Source of the DNA: Brachionus koreanus
Lineage: Eukaryota; Rotifera; Eurotatoria; Ploima; Brachionidae
Assembly (NCBI GenBank): GCA_016987375.1
Contig: PJRA01000323.1
Span: 1,378,713 to 1,442,712 of the forward strand
Length of the DNA: 64,000 bases
Reading direction: 5' to 3'
The position numbers were made by a program, and so were the translations under genes. Below the pieces are notes generated by a model. That model did no database searches. It was not told the origin of the DNA and worked only from the letters and a program-made list of their open reading frames with translations. Shown piece by piece: positions 33,901-46,265 of this stretch (positions within the stretch are counted from its first letter, which is position 1; each line of letters starts with the position of its first letter).

Positions 33901-36900
33901 ACTATTGTTAATTGTAAAAAATGCAGCGAGTCGATAAAAAAACCTAGGTACTATTTTTGTGTTAACAAATGTACTCAAGTTTTTTCTTTTTTATTTAAAT
34001 ATGTATCAATCTTACGCTAATTAATAAAAATTAGTTTTTTTTTTACTATTATTTTTCTTTATTTTTTATATTTGATTAGAAATAAATAAAATAATTGTTC
34101 TCCAATAAATTATAACTTTTTATTATTGTTTTAATTCATTTTTTATTTTATTTGTAGTAGTTTTTTATATATAATTTGTGGATATTTTACGTCGGCTTTA
34201 ACATATAATTAAAAGTAAAAATAAAATTAATCTTCTATTTTGACTGCAATAAAAATAATTGATCAAAAATTGTTCTAAACTTAAAGAAATTTTTAAGGAA
34301 AAAAAAAATTAGAAGAAAAATTTAGTATTGATAAAAAAAGACTGTCCCATTTTCTTCACTTATTTCTAAAGTTAAAGAAAAAAAAATAAACATTACTTTT
34401 AAGCATTTTAGAGGTTTTAGGGGGATCGTCAAGCATTATTGTCTGTTGACTGGTTAATACAGGACTTTGAGACATTGTGTTTGAGAATGGACTTACGAAC
34501 AAGCTGACAGTTGGCGTTAATGTAGGAGATGGCGACGAATTTGTTCCTCCACTATTCGAATTAGTATCGCTATTGTTTGTATTATCTTTCGAATAACTCG
34601 ATGCGTGAAAATTATCTGCTATCGAATTGCTAGCTTGATTCATATTCAAATAGCTAAAATCGATGTCCAAGTCTTCGTTTGTATCAACTAGAGGCGACGA
34701 TATACAAGGAGAAGCTAAATTTGGGTTTAGGTCCAAATAGGAAATATGAATTATGTGTCCTTTAAGAGAATGAAGCACACCAGTAGGTGTTATCATAGCT
34801 GACTTTTGATTATTGACCTGCTTATTCTCAGTATTCGATGTCATATTAGCCAAATTTAGCACTATCACTGAGCCATAAGTGCTACCTAGCCATATTTGTA
34901 GAGGAATTTGAGTGGACTCATGCTTATTGAATGGGGTGTACTCAATTACTGTTATGCATGAAATTCCTTCGCTTTGCGACAAATTTTCCAAACTCGAACA
35001 ACTCGAACTTCTCGAATTTGAATTTATCACTGGGTCTATTTGATGAACATCTAGTGTCATTTGTTTATGTATCCCAGTTGGATGATGGCTCTTAAAAAAA
35101 TAATTCTAAACAATTAGGCAATTATTTTCTATGTTAACTAAGTACTTGGTCAGTGCCTTCTTCTGAGTCGTTTGATTTATTATGCTTTTTAGGGGAACGA
35201 CTTCCACGATAAAATAAATCATTTGGACCGTAAAAATCTCCAACTGAAACATTAACTAGAATTGAACGATTTAGATAGTCCACTCCAACAATGCTTTCAT
35301 CGGTACCAAAGAGCATTCTAAAAATAAAAAATAAATAATTTTTCTTAATCGTGTTATTTTAATGATATTCAAAAAAATGAATATTATTATTATTATTATT
35401 TATTAATTTAAAGTCACATTGACAAGATTAAAAAGAGTTAAAAAAAATAAAATATTCATATCAAAAATTGTAATAAAAATATATAAAAATATATAAGTTA
35501 AATTTGAGCAAAGGCTAATGAATAGATTTCATTGAAATTTTCAAATACAAACTGGGAAAATTTATTTAATTTTTCGTATTGATTTGTACCTGTACTTTCT
35601 TTATTTAAATAATTAATTGTCATTTATTTTTACAAAAATCTCAATTTCTAATAATTTTATTTATTTATCTTATTTAATTTTAAGTCCCATGTACAAATTG
35701 TGATAAGAATAATGGACAGTTAAATATCCATTTTACAATTAAGTAAAAAATTCAGTTTGTTATAACCCTAATAATAAAAATTATATTTAAATTAAAAAAA
35801 TTAAGTGTTAATCACTCAACTATAACAAGGGCATTAGCCTTTTGACTAACCTTGAAATAAAAAAAAATTATTAAGTAATCCTTTTTTTTAGTTTGTGTGA
35901 AATTTAACAGTGCCTTAAAAATAGAAAGCTCAGAGCTTTGTAAATTGTAGAACAAAAGAGTATTACAAAAATAATAAAGTTTCTAATAGTTTTTCAAAAT
36001 TTTTTTAATTCTAAATTAAAGTGATTTTATATGTTAAAATAAACAGATATGAATGCTCTTCAAAAATAATATTTCTTATTCTGTTTATTAAAATTTTATA
36101 AAATGAAAAATTAAAATGAATATTTTTAAATTTTGGTACTATAAATTTTATCTTTTTTAACACTAGATGCGCCAAGTATTTTTTCATGTTTTTTTAATTC
36201 AAAAATATATTTTAATAAACGATATTAATTTTATAAAATAATATCATTTTTTAAAGAATATTTTAAAATCTAAATAATTAAAAAAAATCTATTCGAAAGA
36301 TACGAGGATTTAAGAATTTTAAAGTCCTTCTAGCGTAAAACTGCTTTTTTGTTTAAACTTTATAAAGCCAAAAAAGAGCTCTATTGCAAAAAACATATTA
36401 AATCTAATCAATGAAATTTTGCAACATAAATCAGATGAATCTTACTTAAGACAGACATTAAAAATATATTTACATATTAAGACTGTTAAATTCAAAGAAA
36501 AATTTAGATTTTAAAAAAAGCATGTTTAATAGAAAGAAAAATACTCATATCTTTTTTATTAAAATAATTTTTCTTTTTTTTATAATTGTTATTTAAATGT
36601 ATAAGTGTTTGAATCTGTCATAAATTGTTGTATTCTTGGATAATGTCTAATCTAAGTCATCCTGAATTTTTTATGGATTTAATTTTTAGGAACAAGCATA
36701 ATACGCTTGATAAAAAAAGAGGAGCGAAATGCTTAGCAAATAAAAAGCTTGAGTGGAATTTCTAAATCTTATATTTCATCAATTATTTTAGAATGAAGGA
36801 TAAAAAGAAAACTTATAAAATTTAAATTTTATTTAACTAAATAAATTTACTAAATATAAAACAAATAAAGGAAGTAACAAAAAGGGTTCAAAAGATCCTT

Positions 36901-39900
36901 CCGGCTCTTAAGTGTTAATTTAATCAATCAAATGTATCTGAAAGATAAATTCAGACCTCATCAGAACGTGAAACCATAAAAAAAATTGAATAATTGAAAG
37001 GAATTCAACTCTTCCTTTTTAAAACTTAATAGTGGAAGCAGCAAACGAGTCATTTTGAATAGATTTTTCAAATAAATGTATCAAATTTTAAATTAGATCT
37101 AGATTTTAAAATTTTCTTTTAAAAAATGATATTAATTGTTTGATTTTTTTTAGTTTTTTTTTTAGATTTTTTAACTATAAACATGAAAAAATGCTAGGTG
37201 CTTCTAGTGTTAAATTCCAGACCTTTTTACTTATGATTGATTATGATATTTTCGGATCAGTGAATAACTTGGTTTAAAGACATTATACAAAATGATTCCA
37301 AGTATCTGGATGTCATGAGATTTATAGCTTTAAAAAACCTTGAACAAAAGAAGAGATGGATTGAATTGCTTGCTGTTAGAGGATAATAGTATATATTTTT
37401 CGTTTTTTTTTAAATTAATAAATTAAAAACTAATAAAAAAATAAAAAGCTTTATGACTCGCTCTAATAAAAGACGGTAAATTTTTATTTTATAAATAGAA
37501 CATGAAACTTTAATCATTGATAATAAAATATCTACTTATTTGAAATTAACACAAACAAAATTTAAAAAATTTATCTTATTTCTAATAGTTTTAAACTTTT
37601 AAAAATTATAAATTTATTTATTAATTATTTTTTTGATAAAAAATTACTTACAGATTAGCTTTTGTATATAAACTAATAGTGTTAATGACTGGAGGACGTT
37701 GAGACCAGTAGAGTAAACATACTAGTTCTGGTTGAAAACCAAATTGTTTTCTATATCCAATTTTAGTTCTTAAGAAACATTTTAACTCTTTTTTGTTGAC
37801 TGTTTCATTACTGCTTAAAGAATTTTGAGTTGTCTCATTTTTGGCAGCGTCGGCTACTAAGTCATAATTGATTGGAATTTCAAATAGAGGAATATCAGCC
37901 AATTCTTCATCAGCAGGATTCTGAGTTCTTGAATAGAAACGGTACAATGTTATATGCCCACCAGCTGCAGCGACAGCTAAATAAGTGTTTTGTATACAAA
38001 TTGCTGTTATTTTAAAAGGTAAGTCTATTTCAATAGATGCCGAATCACTGCGTCGTTTATCAAAAATTTTATGAGTCTTAAATTTGTGAAGAAGTGTCAA
38101 ACTAAGTCCACTTGAGTCCCATAGGCGAATGCTTCCATCCTCATGTCCAGTAGCAATTATTTCATTGTATGGAAATATATTTTGTTTTGAGCATTTTAAG
38201 CCGCCATTGATCGGATATGGCTTAATAATAGATTTTAAGATAAAAATTAATTTTTTAAAAAATATTTGTTTGAAAAATTAATTATAAACAAATTTTTTAA
38301 TGAATTAATTATTACTAGTGAACTAAAAAATTGTGTGCTTGAAGTGGTAGAACCGATCTGAGGACAAGATTGGTTTGATTGGACCTGATTTTGTTGCTGT
38401 TGTTGAACAGCTGTCTGATGTTGAAGAGCTCTTTCTCTTGAAACATTCAAATAGTGCAGTAGATTTCTTGACGGCTCGACTATGTATTCAACAACAGTTA
38501 TTGGTGAATCGTGCAAGTTAATTTGATGGTGATGCTGGAAAAGCGGATAACCATCTGTTTTGAGATCAATTACGGCTAAATTGTTTTCAAGAAGAACAAC
38601 TACTGCAGATGGGTCTGAAGGAACTTCGACCGATGACCATGGGTTATTATTAACCACCAAAAAATCAACAATTTTCTCTTTCATTTCAATTATTGTCTTT
38701 AGTTTGTTGTTCTTTATTATGGTTATTGCGTCTTTAATGGTTGAGTCAGTGGATAACAAACCATCGGCAAATATGATTATTGAATCACTAAATGAAATTT
38801 TTTGTTCAATTATTTTTAATTATAAGCAAATATAAATTTATGGCTAAATTTTCAAATGAGCATGCTCAGAAATCATCCACAAGAAAGATTTTTAATTAAA
38901 AAATTTAAAACACAGACACATTTTCAAATAAGGCAAACTATGCTTATTCATAGGCAGCTATTATGCAAAATTCTGATTTGCAGAATTTTAAAAATGAAGT
39001 TTAACATTGAATGATTACTTTGAAAATATGCTTTCCTAAAAATACATTATCAAAAAATTTAAATCTTAATTTTTAAATCAAGATTTCTGAGCATTATCAT
39101 TAAAATTATGCCATAACCTTCAATTTGCTTGTTTATTTTATCTAAATTCATAAACGTTAAAAGTCAAAGCCAAAAAATAAAATTATATTAATAGCTCAAT
39201 TTGACGAAATTACCTTTTTTCTTTTTTCCTTTAAATTTAAACAAATTAGATACAATGGTAATTAAGTTCAATTAAATTAAATGATAAAAACCTCTTTATA
39301 GATTATTTTATTTTTAGATAGCCAAAGGAAATTGAATAAAAAAAATATTACGATTTTTAGACCCTTTTACTTAAAATCAAATTGATGTTTAGGATTTTAA
39401 ATAATCGATTCAAAAATCGATTTACTTATAATTGGAATATTTTGTTCTAATCTAATCGATTGTATACTCTTTCTTGATTTAAATATAGTATTAATAAAGT
39501 AAATATTTTTTTTTTAAAAATGAAAAAATTTTATTTCAACTAATTTAAAGCTGAAAACTATTGGTAAAAATTTATTTCAATTTTTAGTTCTCAAAAAGTC
39601 ATAATTAATAATAAATTGTAATTTTATTCAGTTAAGAGCATTATCAATATTCACCAAATTATTATTAATTTTATTTAAAATTATTTTTTATTCTTATAAA
39701 AATTTGATAAAAAAAAAATAATTTAAGTGATTTTACTCAAAAGTACTCTCAATAGAAAAGGAATTTTTTCTTTTTGACTAAGAAGCTAAGAATTTATTCA
39801 TTTATTAATTTGAATGAATTTTAATATCTTACTCTTTCAGACAATAAATTTAGGTATTAATAAATCCTTTTAGATTTAATTTATTGAGTGGTTAGATAAT

Positions 39901-41793
39901 TATTCCGTAAATAGTTGATTCTTATATAAAATAGGCTGCTTTTCAATATTGTATTGAATTTAATTTTATAATTAATAAAAGAAAATATATATTCCAAATG
40001 TTAACACTAAAAAAATTGATTTTATTAACTTTAATTCATGGATAAACGATAGTTAATTTTCCAATCATTAACTTTTTTATATTCACATATAATTATGCTT
40101 TAAAAAAAATCAAGGTATATGAAAAGAAGTGTTTTATAACTATGAAAACACCATTTAAATAGCGGTAGTCAACAATTCACAGAATCATGCTACTGAAATT
40201 TGTTTTTATGATAATAAAATTGATAGAAAATGATGTTGGATTAAAAAAATTGAAAAATTTTTCACTCATTACACGGTTTTATGTGTAATAAAATTGCAAA
40301 AAATCGCTTTGGCATATCCAAAATAAATCCTAAAAGTTAACATTAAAAAAAATTGATTTTATCAGCTTCTTGTCATGTCTTATCATGGAAAAATGATCGA
40401 TAATTTTCCAATCATCAATTTTTATATTCACAAAGGTAATAAAGGTTTTGAAAAATGTGATATCAAAAATTTCAATTAGAAAATTTTCATGACCAAGTAA
40501 ATATTAAAGTTAATTGATCACGAATAGTCAATGTCTGGAACATTATCATCTAAGTCAATATTTTTTAATTTTAATTGCCTAAACAGTTTTATAAAATTTG
40601 ATGTACATCTTACCCGTTTCTATTTGATTCCCAGCAAACCTTTTTTATCATGTTATAATTGGGTATTAAATCTGACTCATTCACTTGATTTAAATTATTG
40701 AAATAATAAAAAAATTTAAATAGTCTAATTTAAAATCACTGTGGGGATGTAGAATATTGACTGGTTTATTGTCATTTTTTGAATTCCAGATTATTAGCGA
40801 TCCATTATTGTGACTAGAAACAAATTGCTTTCCATCATAGAACCAGCTTATTGAGCTCATGGACTTAAAACAAAAATTAAACAAGAATTTTTCTCATGAA
40901 AGTTAATTTACTTCTGCTGTTCCATAGAACCTCATATCGCCCTTTTTTTGCTTCAAGTTCCACAAAACAATCAGACCACTTTCGAATCCAATCAATAGTT
41001 TTGACGTATCCAATGGATACTCGCTTATATGGACCACTTTACCCGGTTTTGTTTTTTGAGTCCTATTTTAAATGAATAAAAAATTTTACTAATTAGTTTT
41101 AGATTTTATTTAATTTTCTACAATTCAATGACATTATTCCATTTGATATCATAGCCAGATTGAGAAAAGTTATTGTATACATTAAGGAGATAGGTATTTC
41201 CTTTTTCAGTTCCAATATAGAGCCAACTACTCTGAAACGGTAGATGCATTACAGTAGCTCTGTTTTTTTTCATTAAATTAAAAAAATCAATTTTCAAAAA
41301 AATCTAAAATTCACCTTTCATTGATTAATTTTTTAGAAAAAGTAACTCCAGGTTGTTTTTGTCTCAAATTCCACAATGATAACGTACTATCTTCAGTGTA
41401 TGTAATCAAAGCTCCTTCATTAGTCACAAATACCATGTACAATACGGCATTTGAATGCGTTGAATACTGTGGCAAATTATGGGACGAAGAGTTATTCGAC
41501 TGGGAATGATAAATTGTGTACTCGATAGAATCTCCGCCGTAAAGCTTGACAAAGCCATATTTTGTGCCAACCGCCAGCAAATGCTGAACTTGGTCGTAGG
41601 CCAAACAGGTGGGATTGTGCGGAAATCCGATTCGGGATGTTTGTGTCAGTTTAAGTGTCTCTTTTTTGGCCTTTTCGTGTATGGCTTCCAATTCAGCGGT
41701 CGCAGTCGATGCATTTGATGAAGAGGCATTTTTTTTGTCCGAATTGGAGAATATATTGGCCAATTTCATGCTAAATTTGGATGCCATACTCAT
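30977..41793 (-). CDS. STXBP5: Tomosyn (syntaxin-binding protein 5), complete 13-exon gene
   Basis: Exons 41793-41315, 41259-41122, 41062-40912, 40863-40740, 40683-40614, 38787-38316, 38220-37652, 35317-35146, 35090-34397, 31919-31601, 31548-31322, 31265-31171 and 31108-30977 join in frame to 1,213 aa (human about 1,150). The WD40 beta-propellers of the Lgl/tomosyn family are clear: LRQKQPGVTFSKK, LPFQSSWLYIGTEKGNTY, IATGHEDGSIRLWD and VDYLNRSILVNVS. A Ser-rich loop and a polyQ run (near 38390) are lineage insertions. The end is DREEL followed by an R-SNARE motif with its zero-layer Arg in LALERGEKL (about residue 1175) and no membrane anchor. Tomosyn binds syntaxin/SNAP-25 and inhibits vesicle priming. 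Introns 5, 7 and 9 are 1.8-2.5 kb and packed with repeats; the rest are about 45-100 bp. Confidence 0.95.
33021..33253. mobile_element. Short TTAA-type MITE in tomosyn intron 9
   Basis: ACTCAAAGACCGAAGGGGTC at 33023 is loosely inverted at the right end (CCTCCGGCCTTTGAGTGTTAA, ending 33253). The inner GGGGTCTTTTGAACCCC and TTACTTCTTTTATTTGTTTT match, inverted, the end at 36840-36918. The TTAA at 33250-33253 and end sequence suggest a piggyBac-type MITE. Confidence 0.45.
33356..33430. repeat. Dispersed repeat shared with 56205-56270
   Basis: TTTTTTAATTTGAAGGAGCATTAGCTCGATACA here and TTTTTTAATTTGAAGGAGCAATAGCTTGCTACA at 56217 are near-identical, and both run into A/T-rich AATAAA-like tails. 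This resembles a retroelement 3' tail. Confidence 0.45.
33440..33990 (+). pseudogene. Probable piggyBac transposase remnant in tomosyn intron 9
   Basis: Plus-strand frames give DDSLTRQQCKKFLTGLIL, then after stops EGIIIEKDEF, KRAKIVDIEAESHN and a C-terminal NCKKCSESIKKPRYYFCV. The last has the paired-Cys zinc-ribbon look of piggyBac C termini (CxxC...RxxYxC). TTAA-flanked ends of the right type lie in the same intron region. At least four stops break the frame. Family assignment is reasonable but not firm. Confidence 0.4.
36157..37213. mobile_element. TTAA-flanked inverted-repeat element in tomosyn intron 7
   Basis: TTAA at 36157-36160 and 37210-37213 flank ends that match at 27 of 31 positions when inverted (CACTAGATGCGCC... 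and the complement of ...GGTGCTTCTAGTG). Weaker similarity runs about 100 bp further in. TTAA duplication plus CACTAG ends indicate the piggyBac superfamily. There is no transposase frame. Another TTAA end (36915-36918) lies inside, so elements are nested. Confidence 0.7.
40000..40432. repeat. Direct-repeat-flanked unit in tomosyn intron 5 (repeat B copy 1)
   Basis: About 90 bp starting GTTAACACTAAAAAAATTGA (40000-40086) recurs at 40336-40432. Between them lies a 210-bp unit (40091-40303) that occurs again, nearly identical, at 43461-43686. The unit carries GCGGTAGTCAACAATTCACA and TACACGGTTTTATGTGTAA. Confidence 0.7.
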
Positions 41794-43460
41794 TTTGTTC
41801 CAAGTTAAATATTAAAAATTAATACTAATAATTTATTTTTGTCTCTTGTTTCTTGTGAGTTGATAGCGAAATAGTTATTTGATTAAATATTTTAAATTAT
41901 AATAAAATTCATCTCTAGTATTGGTGTTGTTAAATTTATTTGATTTGATTGATAATACGAAAATAATATCTATAATTTTTTTTCGTTTTTATTATTAGAC
42001 AACAAAAAAAATGCAAATAGAAATGGTACTAGAAATTTGGTTTCTCTCTGTTTACGTAATTTATTTCTACTTGATTTTAGTCATCATTAATTTATGACTT
42101 AATGCGCCTTGTTCGGTCGGGCGTTAGATCCGATAAAAAGCTGACAGGAAATCGTTTATCTATTAATTAAATTTGTAATTTATTTATAAAATAAAAATCG
42201 AGTCAGGACACAAATGTTTCGGCCGTGAAACTGAACTAACGTTGAGAAAAAATACAAAAGAGAGAGCGAGAGAGAGGAAAATCTTTTCATTTAGTCACAA
42301 AAATTAAAATTAGACTCAACACAATTCGTAGCAAAGGAAAATGAAATAATCAATAATTTTAGTTTATGTTTCTTTTTTTTTTCTCCGAGCTATTCCTTAA
42401 ATGAAACTTGAAAATAAATGGAATCAAACAAAGCAGTCTATAAATCATATTCAATATGACATATTAAGACTTAAATGTATTTGGTTACATAATTTTTTTG
42501 ATTATTCGAAAAGAAATACTAAGATGATAAATTTTTAAAATATAAAAAACTGCTTGCTGAATCCTCTTTTTTTTCCATAAATTATGCTTGTAAATTATGC
42601 GCCAGATGCATTCGAGGCATAATTTGAAATATTTTTTTACACTTTAAATAAAAAACCTTTTAAAATGCTGCCTTTGAGGATAAATGAATGATTTAGGACT
42701 TTATTTTTGGCTGATTAGTTTAATTGTAGCTAGAAATAAGTTAATAGTTGAATAAAAAAAGCCAAGTCTTGGCCTAGCCTGATGATGCAAATTAAATAAA
42801 AATTTTATGATTTTATGACAAAATTTTTTTTCCAAATTAAAACATTTTTAGGACGATTTTGAGAAAAAAATCAATAATAAAAGAATTTTATTGGAAAAAG
42901 TTTAATTAGTTTTTTTTTGTTGTATTGTTGGAACAAAGTTTTTATTGTCAAAAATTTGAAGGAAATATCACATGGATAATTATAAAATTTAAATTATCAC
43001 TAAATGAAAAAATCAAATTGATGAAAGGTTCAAGATATTTGCTTTGCTTCTGTTTAAAATAAAAAAAAATAACAACAACAAAGAATAATAATTAAAGAAT
43101 AAAAGAATAATTTATTTTATATTATTACATTTAAAATATTTGAAAGACGAAATAGAATTTGAAGAATTGTTTCCGAGGATTTTGATTTGAATTTTCCAGC
43201 ATAAAAAAAGAATGTTTTAATTTTGAAAAATTTTTAGTCTTTAAACAAATAATCCAACAAATAATTTAAAGACTAAATTTTTCATTAACTTAGAATTATT
43301 ATTCAAATTAAAATTAATTAAATAAATTAAATTTCTATATAGATTAATTAAATACCTATTAAAGATTAATGAAAATTGAAAATTCCATAATTTTTTTCTG
43401 TTTCATGTTTCAGAATTCGTCTAAATTTCTAATCATGTCAATACTTTTTAAATAAAAATA
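41794..43460. other. Upstream region of tomosyn
   Basis: No coding sequence seen. The stretch 42085-42290 is richer in G+C and holds the candidate promoter described separately; the rest is A/T-rich. Confidence 0.45.
42085..42290 (-). promoter_or_regulatory. Candidate tomosyn promoter/5' leader with a GA tract
   Basis: About 300-500 bp upstream of the tomosyn ATG the sequence becomes unusually rich in CG (TGCGCCTTGTTCGGTCGGGC, TTCGGCCGTGAAAC). It also holds a GA run at 42258-42277 (AGAGAGAGCGAGAGAGAGGA). GAGA tracts are common in animal core promoters. Position and composition are the only evidence. Confidence 0.35.
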
Positions 43461-43686
43461 ATTAGCCTTTAAAAAAAAATCAAGGTAATTGAAATGAAAT
43501 GAAATGAAAGTGTTTTATAACTGTGAAAACACAATTTTAAATAGCGGTAGTCAACAATTCACAGAATCATGCTACTGAAATTTGTTTTTATGATTATAAA
43601 ATTGATAGAAAATGATGTTGGATTAAAAAAAATTGAAAAATTTTTCACTCGTTACACGGTTTTATGTGTAATATAATTGCAAAAAT
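43461..43686. repeat. Repeat B copy 2
   Basis: Near-identical to 40091-40303, in the same orientation: AATCAAGGTA, GTGTTTTATAAC, GCGGTAGTCAACAATTCACA and GTTACACGGTTTTATGTGTAA. An extra GAAAT triplication is present near 43490. Confidence 0.75.
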
Positions 43687-45179
43687 ATAAAGCAAGTTAA
43701 TTTAATCAATTTTTGGAAAATTTTGAGGAAAGAAATGATTAATTTGGACTTCGATCTTAATTTTTAAAAACTGAACAATCCTTATAGATCACTTAAAAAT
43801 TTCCAATACACTTAAAAGCTTTTTAGATCGCGTTTATAGCATTTATTCAATAATTTCAAAGGTGAATTGGTGGTTAAAAAAACTAACGTAGTTCTAAAAT
43901 TTTTCAATATTATTCTTAGAAAAATATTTCCCATAAAAATAATAGCAATTTGAAATTTTTCTACAAAAATAACACTACTTATTAAATTCAATTTATATTT
44001 TTGATCAAAGCCATTTAATATATTAACCGTTTTTTGTTCACTCGCACTTTATCTCAATGCATTTGTTTTCAGACATTTTGACTAAAAAATAGAATTTCTT
44101 AGTTTTAAATCAGACTAACTTTTAAATAAATAAAAACTTGCCAAATATAATTTGACAAAAAGACATTAAATAATTTTATAATATTTTTGATTTAAGATAT
44201 AATCGAAAGAAAAACGGGCTCAACAGCCTTCGAGTGTTAAAATGTCATTTTCTTGAGCTATTTTAAATTTATCTGTTCGTTTAATTAATTAATGATTTTA
44301 ATAAAATTTTTTGAAAAATTTCAAAATTGTTCAATATAACTAAAAAATCGGCAATGTGAAATTTATTTAAAAAATTAACAGTAAAAAAATGAAAAAAAGT
44401 TATTTTTTTGTAACTGATTTTAAAAAAATGGTTCACTTATTTGCTGCGTGTACCACTTTTCAGAGACAAATCGATAAACTATTGGAATAAGACAAATCAA
44501 TGTTTTTTATGTATATTTTAACGCTATTTTTGCTTTAAAATATTTTTCAATTAAAATTTTAAAATTGAAACAAATAAAATAATTTAAAGAAATTTTTTAT
44601 TTATCAAAAAAAATTGATAAAAATTAATCATAATAATCACTTGGCTTTGATAAAATTTTATAACTACACTGGTCTGCTTTTTCATTATTTTGAATTTGTA
44701 TGAAATAACAACTTTGAGCAAAACCCCAAAAGAATTAAATATAACTTTGATGTATCTTAGAATAAATCCTAAATTTCTAATTAAAACTAAATGATAAAAG
44801 CTTGTTATTTTTAGTTTTCTGATTTTTTTTATATTAGCTTGAATTTTAAGTTTTTGATCAATTTGGCTCATTGAAGGTCCGTTGTTCTAAATTGTAAGAG
44901 AAATTGAGCGTCTCATTTTCTTTTCCAATTTAGAACATTCCAAAAGAAATGGTCAAAAAGACAGAAATTTATTTCAGAATGCATGAAAAAAGTGATTGAA
45001 AAGTGATTTGAAAAAAAAAGTTAAAAAGAATATGAGAATTAAAAAATATGATATCTTTGACCAAGTTTAACTATTTTCACCTATTCGTTATAACCAATTT
45101 TGCTTTTTTCTTTTTGAGCACTATCAAAAAATCTATTAATTTGACTAGATTGCCGATTAACAAAAATTCTAAAGAGATT
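43687..45179. other. AT-rich intergenic stretch with one TTAA-type end
   Basis: No gene. GCCTTCGAGTGTTAA ending at 44240 matches the right ends at 33253 and 36918. Confidence 0.4.
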
Positions 45180-46000
45180 AACTATCATTAATAATAATAA
45201 TAATAATAGGCTACGACAAGTTTTCCTGTTGAGCAAGACACTAAAGTCTCACTTTGATTGCTAAAACGCTAAGAATGTTTATTTCTTGTAAAACTCATCA
45301 ATTTTCTTTTTAAAGCCTTTCTTGATATCGATAGAAAGTGTCTTGTTTGATTGATCCTTGTGATTTGTTTCACTGTGCTTACCTCTCCGTATGCCTCTAG
45401 CTGGGCTTTCAACTGAAAGAGAATTAGTGAGATTGCTGGGGTTATGCCAGTTAATAATACTCAATCCTTTCGAGAATTTAAAGTACTCGATTAAATCGTC
45501 TAACGGTTGACGGACCAATGTCTTGTCCTCCAATACATAATCTTCGTCTTTTACTAGGCATAAATACTGGTTTCAAGTAGAATTAAGATATCAATCTTTA
45601 TATTTTTATTACAACAACAACAAAACAAAAAAGAATTTAATTTATATACAATCAAATATATTGTAACCAGTGACAACTTTTTTCAATTAGACAAAACTTA
45701 GATACTTAATTAAGGATTACTAAGGAATACTAGAATATAAACTGGGCTTTTATTCACACGTTAACACCTTTCGAGAATTTAAAGTACTCGATTAAATCGT
45801 CTGGGTCTCTTCTCTTTTGAAAGGTAGATAGTTCCAAAGTTTCAAGTCTTTGTTCATATGGAAGCTCTTTTATACACTTGACAAGCTTATTGGCTCGGCT
45901 CTCTACTTTTTCAAGTAATTTTGTCTCTTTTATGGTAAAGGGGCACCAAGCTGCTATTGGATATTCTAAATGTGGTCTAACAAATGTAATATAAAGCAAT
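45180..46000 (-). pseudogene. CR1/Jockey-like LINE 3' fragment, partly duplicated
   Basis: The minus strand 45999-45754 encodes YITFVRPHLEYPIAAWCPF and a KRRDPDDLIEYFKFSKG end, the usual last segment after the RT of non-LTR pol proteins. The phrase DDLIEYFKFSKG is repeated at about 45499-45464, where it continues into a longer C terminus and then a (TTA)n tail at 45188-45207. The two pieces overlap in sequence, so they are two insertions or a local duplication. RT core and endonuclease are absent. Confidence 0.7.
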
Positions 46001-46101
46001 CTAAACCATTTTATTGTTTGACATTTTTGTCAAACAAAATAAAAAAAAAAGACAGTTAATAAGTTTATTTTTGAAATTATTTTTACTGAGAAAATTAAAA
46101 T

Positions 46102-46265
46102 TTGTGATTATTGAGATAACAAATTTTTTTGTACTTTCACAATTACCGCTGACCAGTATGTTTTTATCAATAATTTGGAGAAAAAAACACACTAGCCAGT
46201 GACAGTTGTGATTATTGAGATCCCAAATTTTAAATTACTATCAAAACCGTCACTGGCCAGTGTTT
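46102..46265. repeat. Local direct and inverted repeats
   Basis: TTGTGATTATTGAGATAACAAATTTT near 46102 recurs as TTGTGATTATTGAGATCCCAAATTTT near 46206. ACACTAGCCAGTGAC (about 46188) is inverted at GTCACTGGCCAGTGT (about 46249). A small MITE-like hairpin is likely. Confidence 0.5.

Noticed and set aside
35383..35401. (ATT)n microsatellite as a LINE tail
   Set aside because: There is no LINE coding sequence next to it; treated as a simple repeat in tomosyn intron 7.
41321..41815. Three plus-strand ORFs
   Set aside because: Antisense shadows of tomosyn exon 1.
44584..44871. 95-codon minus-strand ORF
   Set aside because: Composition is only Ile, Lys, Leu, Phe and Asn, as expected from A/T-rich chance frames. 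No splice partners or motifs.
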